A stretch of 64,000 bases of DNA from Paenibacillus sp. KS-LC4 (lineage in GTDB: Bacteria; Bacillota; Bacilli; Paenibacillales; Paenibacillaceae). Positions 60,779 through 64,000 of this stretch are shown here, piece after piece. A program made the position numbers and the translations under genes. Each line of letters begins with the position of its first letter. The first letter of the stretch is position 1. A model generated the notes under the pieces. The model worked only from the letters and a program-made list of their open reading frames with translations. It searched no databases and was not told the DNA's origin. The stretch lies in NCBI RefSeq assembly GCF_036894955.1, contig NZ_CP145905.1, positions 2,498,501-2,562,500 of the forward strand. Reading direction: 5' to 3'.

Positions 60779-62572
60779 TTAGGTGATTTTTGATGGCAGT
60801 GCTTTAATGCGCTGCTCGTCTGGCGTAATGAAAAGCGTCTTCTGATGGTCATAGATGACGAAGCCGGGCTTGGCTCCGCTCGGCTTATGGACATGGCGAA
60901 TCAACGTATAGTCCACCGGGATCATACTGGATGATCTTGCCTGGCTATAATGCGCTGCCAGCATGGCCGCTTCTTCAAGTGTAGCATCGCCGAAGCTGCC
61001 GCTGCGAATGACGACATGCGAACCCGGGATGTCCTTCGTATGCAGCCATGTGTCGGAGGAGGAAGCGAGACGGTTCGTCAAATATTCGTTTTGCGTATTG
61101 TTTTTGCCTACGTAAATCGCAATGTTTTCGGAAGAGGTGTAGCAGAGCAAGGAAGGGTTGGCTGCCTTTTTACGTTTTGGTCCACGCTTGCTGCTGCGAT
61201 CACGCAGATAGCCCTGCGCAACCAGCTCCTCGCGAATTTCCTCTGTATCGGCAAGCGACGCATTATCGAGCTGCTGAAGCAGGGAGGACAAATAATCAAT
61301 CTCTGCCTTTGCCAGCTCCATCTGTTCCCCAACGACAGCAATGCTGTTCTTGTGCTTCGTATAGCGGCGGAAATAGCGCTGCGCATTGTCTGACGGCGTG
61401 AGCTGAGGATCAAGCTCAATCGTGACGGTTGCTTGATTTTCATCGTAAAAATTAACGAATGTCGCTGTTTTATCCCCGCGCTGAATTTGATGCATGTAGG
61501 CGGTAAGCAGCTCGCCAAGGACGCGGTATTTATCGGCATCCTGCGCGTCAACCAACGTTTCTTCCAGCTTATTTATTTTTTTGATGTTTTTAGCTTTTTC
61601 GTTCTGCACAAAACGAAGCAGGTCGGAGGCGCGCTGCTTTACTGTATCCCGCTCGGCTTTATCGCCATAGAAGGCCTCCAGCATTTCGCTGACGGTAGCG
61701 AAGCTTGCAATTTCCCCTTCCAAATGAGTAAGCGCTGTGACGGAAAAATACGATTTGCCTTTAGCATTCGTCACGATGACAGGCTCAAATTCACCCAACT
61801 TTGCTTTGTCCATTAAAGCAGAAAAGCTCGGCCATAAGGCAGCTGAGGAATCATTGGCGCGGTGCGCAATCTCCTTGGCAAGCAGCGGGCTCAAACCGCT
61901 GAAAGCTTCTACCAGCTGCTGTGAAACGGGAGCATCTGCACGAGCTTGCTTCTCCGCTGCCGGCGTGTTGTCAGCTTCGCCATCAGCTGCTTCCGTGCGA
62001 GCTGGCTCCGGCTTGTGGAATGCTTCGCGGAACTGTTCTTCTCGGGAAATGGAAAAAGGGTCAAGCTTTCCTTGGTCTGGGGGAGCTACATAGCTGCTGC
62101 CTGGCATGACGATGCGGAAGCTGCTGATGGAGGGCGTGACATGATGGATGCCATCATGGATGATGCCCGTAGCTGGATCCATTAAAATAATGTTGCTGTG
62201 CCGCCCCATAATTTCAATAATTATGCGTTTCAAGGATAAATCGCCGAGCTCGTCGCGGTGCCGAATATCAATATGTATAATTCGTTCCCTTCCGATCTGG
62301 CTAATCGCTTCAATGACGCCGCTCTCGCAATATTTGCGCAGCAGCATGCAGAACATGGGGGCTTCCATTGGATTGACATAAGTGCCCGTTGTCCAATGAA
62401 GCCGCGGATAAGTAGGGTTGGCTGAAAGCAGCAGCTTGCCGCTCATTCCGGCTCCGCGAATGCTGAAAACAAGGTCGTTTGCTGTCGGTTGGTGGATTTT
62501 ATGAATGCGTGCGCCGATGCAGCGCTGCAAATCCTCGGTTATTGCATGTATGACAATGCCGTCTAAGGCCAT
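60779..62572 (-). CDS. rqcH: Rqc2/RqcH homologue (NFACT protein)
   Basis: Ribosome quality-control factor of 597 residues. NFACT-N begins MALDGIVIHAITEDL, and IRHRDELGDLSLKRIIIEI is the conserved region used in tRNA handling. A coiled coil fills about 280-430 (RFVQNEKAKNIKKINKLEE and onwards), and NFACT-R at the C-terminus contains NNTQNEYLTNRLASSSDTW and KDIPGSHVVIRS. In Bacillus RqcH adds C-terminal alanine tails to stalled chains on 50S subunits. Older annotations call it fibronectin-binding protein. The gene is divergent from the Ca2+ ATPase, the yloA-yloB neighbourhood of Bacillus. Confidence 0.94.
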   Translation of the reverse strand: MALDGIVIHAITEDLQRCIGARIHKIHQPTANDLVFSIRGAGMSGKLLLSANPTYPRLHWTTGTYVNPMEAPMFCMLLRKYCESGVIEAISQIGRERIIHIDIRHRDELGDLSLKRIIIEIMGRHSNIILMDPATGIIHDGIHHVTPSISSFRIVMPGSSYVAPPDQGKLDPFSISREEQFREAFHKPEPARTEAADGEADNTPAAEKQARADAPVSQQLVEAFSGLSPLLAKEIAHRANDSSAALWPSFSALMDKAKLGEFEPVIVTNAKGKSYFSVTALTHLEGEIASFATVSEMLEAFYGDKAERDTVKQRASDLLRFVQNEKAKNIKKINKLEETLVDAQDADKYRVLGELLTAYMHQIQRGDKTATFVNFYDENQATVTIELDPQLTPSDNAQRYFRRYTKHKNSIAVVGEQMELAKAEIDYLSSLLQQLDNASLADTEEIREELVAQGYLRDRSSKRGPKRKKAANPSLLCYTSSENIAIYVGKNNTQNEYLTNRLASSSDTWLHTKDIPGSHVVIRSGSFGDATLEEAAMLAAHYSQARSSSMIPVDYTLIRHVHKPSGAKPGFVIYDHQKTLFITPDEQRIKALPSKIT

Positions 62573-62761
62573 ATTTTTCTAGCTCCTTTATGTTTCAGGT
62601 CACTGAAGGGCTCCTGAAATCGGTACGTATCTCTCTATCATGCCATAGTTGAAGCAAAAACTTAACCCCTTGTTGGGATATTTTGCGGGTTGTCCGAATA
62701 CATTTAGGCTTGAGAGGCTGTCCGAGGGGCGCTGAGGCATATACGGGAGGGAAAAGAAGCG

Positions 62762-64000
62762 ATGGAACAATTGAAATGGCATCAATTGGGTAAAGGGGAG
62801 CTGACGCAAGCGCTGAACAGCATCCCGGAGCAGGGGCTGGCTGCCGCTGAAGCGGCGGAAAGATTGCAGCGGGATGGGCACAATGAGCTGACCGAAGGCA
62901 AGCGGGTATCGCCGATTATGCTGTTTCTTAATCAGTTCAAGGATTTTATGGTATTGGTGCTCATGGGCGCTACTCTTATATCGGGGCTTCTGGGCGAATA
63001 TTTGGACGCGGTAACGATTATCGCTATTATCGTCATTAATTCCGTGCTCGGCTTCGTGCAGGAGTTTCGTGCAGAAAAGTCGCTGCATGCGCTAAAAGAA
63101 ATGTCGGCCCCATCAGCCAAGGTTTTGCGCGGCGGGCAATTGATGGACATTCCAGCGAAGGAACTGGTCGTTGGCGATGTCATAGTGCTGGAGAGCGGGG
63201 ATCGGATTCCAGCAGATGTACGGCTGCTTGAGGCGAATAGCTGCTATACGGAGGAGTCGGCCCTAACCGGCGAGTCTGTGCCTGTAGGCAAGCATGCGAT
63301 GGTGATCTCTGAGGCGGAATTGCCGCTCGGTGATCAGCGCAACATTGGCTTTATGGGCACGATGGTCACGCGGGGCACCGCGAAGGGCATGGTCATTCGT
63401 ACAGGAATGAAAACGGAGATGGGCACGATTGCTGAGCTTATCCAGCAGACGGAGTCGATGGAAACGCCGCTGCAGCACAGGCTGGAGCAGCTTGGAAAAA
63501 TTTTGATTGCCGTCGCCATCGGTCTGACCATTATCGTTGTTGCAGCAGGGATTTTGCATGGACAGCCTGCTTATGGCATGTTTTTGGCTGGCGTCAGCTT
63601 GGCTGTTGCGGCAATTCCGGAAGGCCTGCCTGCTATTGTAACGATCGCACTCGCGCTCGGCGTGCAGCGGATGATTAAGCGCAAGGCCATCGTCCGAAAG
63701 CTGCCGTCGGTGGAGACGCTTGGCTGTGCCTCGGTTATTTGTTCAGATAAAACGGGCACTCTGACTCAAAATAAAATGACCGTCACGACCATTTGGATGG
63801 GCGGACGGCGCCTCGATGTAACCGGGCAGGGCTATGAGCCCGTCGGCACTATTATGGAGGGCGGGGAGCCCGTTGATATGAAGCACGACGCCTCGCTTAA
63901 ACGGCTGCTGCAAATTGCGGCGCTGTGCAACAATGCTTCGATTCATCAGCTGGAGCCAGAGGAAGGACGCAAGCGAAGTGGCAAAAATGCAGGGGCGTCG
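62762..64000 (+). CDS. P-type Ca2+-transporting ATPase (YloB-like), 3' end cut by window
   Basis: The frame is open from the ATG at 62762 (GGGAGGG about 10 bases before it) to the window edge, giving 413 residues of a protein that should be about 900. An N-terminal cation ATPase domain is followed by two helices ([15 protein letters not shown] and [19 protein letters not shown] region), the actuator TGES motif ([12 protein letters not shown]), the ion-binding [11 protein letters not shown] helix and the phosphorylation site [19 protein letters not shown] is the IIA calcium-pump form. Adjacent, divergent rqcH is the Bacillus arrangement. Confidence 0.93.
   Translation, partial: MEQLKWHQLGKGELTQALNSIPEQGLAAAEAAERLQRDGHNELTEGKRVSPIMLFLNQFKDFMVLVLMGATLISGLLGEYLDAVTIIAIIVINSVLGFVQEFRAEKSLHALKEMSAPSAKVLRGGQLMDIPAKELVVGDVIVLESGDRIPADVRLLEANSCYTEESALTGESVPVGKHAMVISEAELPLGDQRNIGFMGTMVTRGTAKGMVIRTGMKTEMGTIAELIQQTESMETPLQHRLEQLGKILIAVAIGLTIIVVAAGILHGQPAYGMFLAGVSLAVAAIPEGLPAIVTIALALGVQRMIKRKAIVRKLPSVETLGCASVICSDKTGTLTQNKMTVTTIWMGGRRLDVTGQGYEPVGTIMEGGEPVDMKHDASLKRLLQIAALCNNASIHQLEPEEGRKRSGKNAGAS

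Noticed and set aside
60779..62572. Fibronectin-binding adhesin
   Set aside because: NFACT domains and the coiled coil identify RqcH; no signal peptide or surface anchor.

Overview
The window looks like chromosome from a Paenibacillus-type bacterium (Bacillota). Base composition is near 50% G+C, ribosome binding sites are strong AGGAGG types, and TTG and GTG starts are common. Gene neighbourhoods match Bacillus ones: ccpA near acuC/acuA/acsA, yuaF-floT, ylbF-ylbG, rqcH next to a Ca2+ P-type ATPase, and an lnrLMN-like transporter with its two-component system. No rRNA, tRNA, insertion sequence or CRISPR array was seen. The gene on each edge is cut by the window.

Layout. 1-5.8 kb: a cut UPF0637 (YktB) gene, then a two-component system divergent from an LnrLMN-like ABC exporter. 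5.9-8.3 kb: an ECF sigma factor with a DUF4179-type anti-sigma protein behind an ECF-like promoter. 8.4-21.7 kb: 6-phosphogluconate dehydrogenase, shikimate kinase and an unusual EPSP synthase, a Gln/Tyr-rich low-complexity protein, a PTS EIICBA-Enzyme I operon, a DJ-1/PfpI protein, a VanZ protein, ccpA and mtnN.

21.7-32.9 kb is the most interesting region: one tightly packed operon built on a LysW-type amino-group carrier protein. In order it encodes the 57-aa carrier ending in ETWGE, a LysX-like ATP-grasp ligase, a short degenerate DegT-like protein, a full DegT/StrS aminotransferase, a LysY/ArgC-like reductase, a LysZ-like kinase fused to a LysK-like M20 hydrolase, split transketolase N and C subunits, an MFS exporter, a second ATP-grasp ligase and a flavodoxin-fold oxidoreductase. 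This fits carrier-bound conversion of glutamate to its semialdehyde, two-carbon extension by transketolase, transamination to a 2,6-diamino-dihydroxyheptanoate-like amino acid, release, possible ligation and export. The logic resembles the Streptomyces DADH (vazabitide-type) pathway, but the gene set and fusions differ. The block sits between mtnN and acuC; ccpA and the acu-acsA genes are close neighbours in Bacillus, so it is probably an insertion.

33-43 kb: acuC, acuA and divergent acsA with a CcpA-site candidate, a large class A penicillin-binding protein with fibronectin type III repeats, yuaF-floT behind an exact sigma-W promoter match, and rpsD with a long leader. 43-64 kb: a GAF-GGDEF diguanylate cyclase, a lipoprotein, aminopeptidase M29, an HPr-like protein lacking the phosphorylated His region, YlaN, a 174-nt imperfect palindrome, a Ca2+/H+ antiporter, an Asp23 protein, an FtsW-family protein, a YugN-like protein, an M20 amidohydrolase, an XPB-type helicase with a partner protein, YlbF/YlbG, a LysR regulator, a PHP phosphoesterase, RqcH and a cut Ca2+ ATPase.
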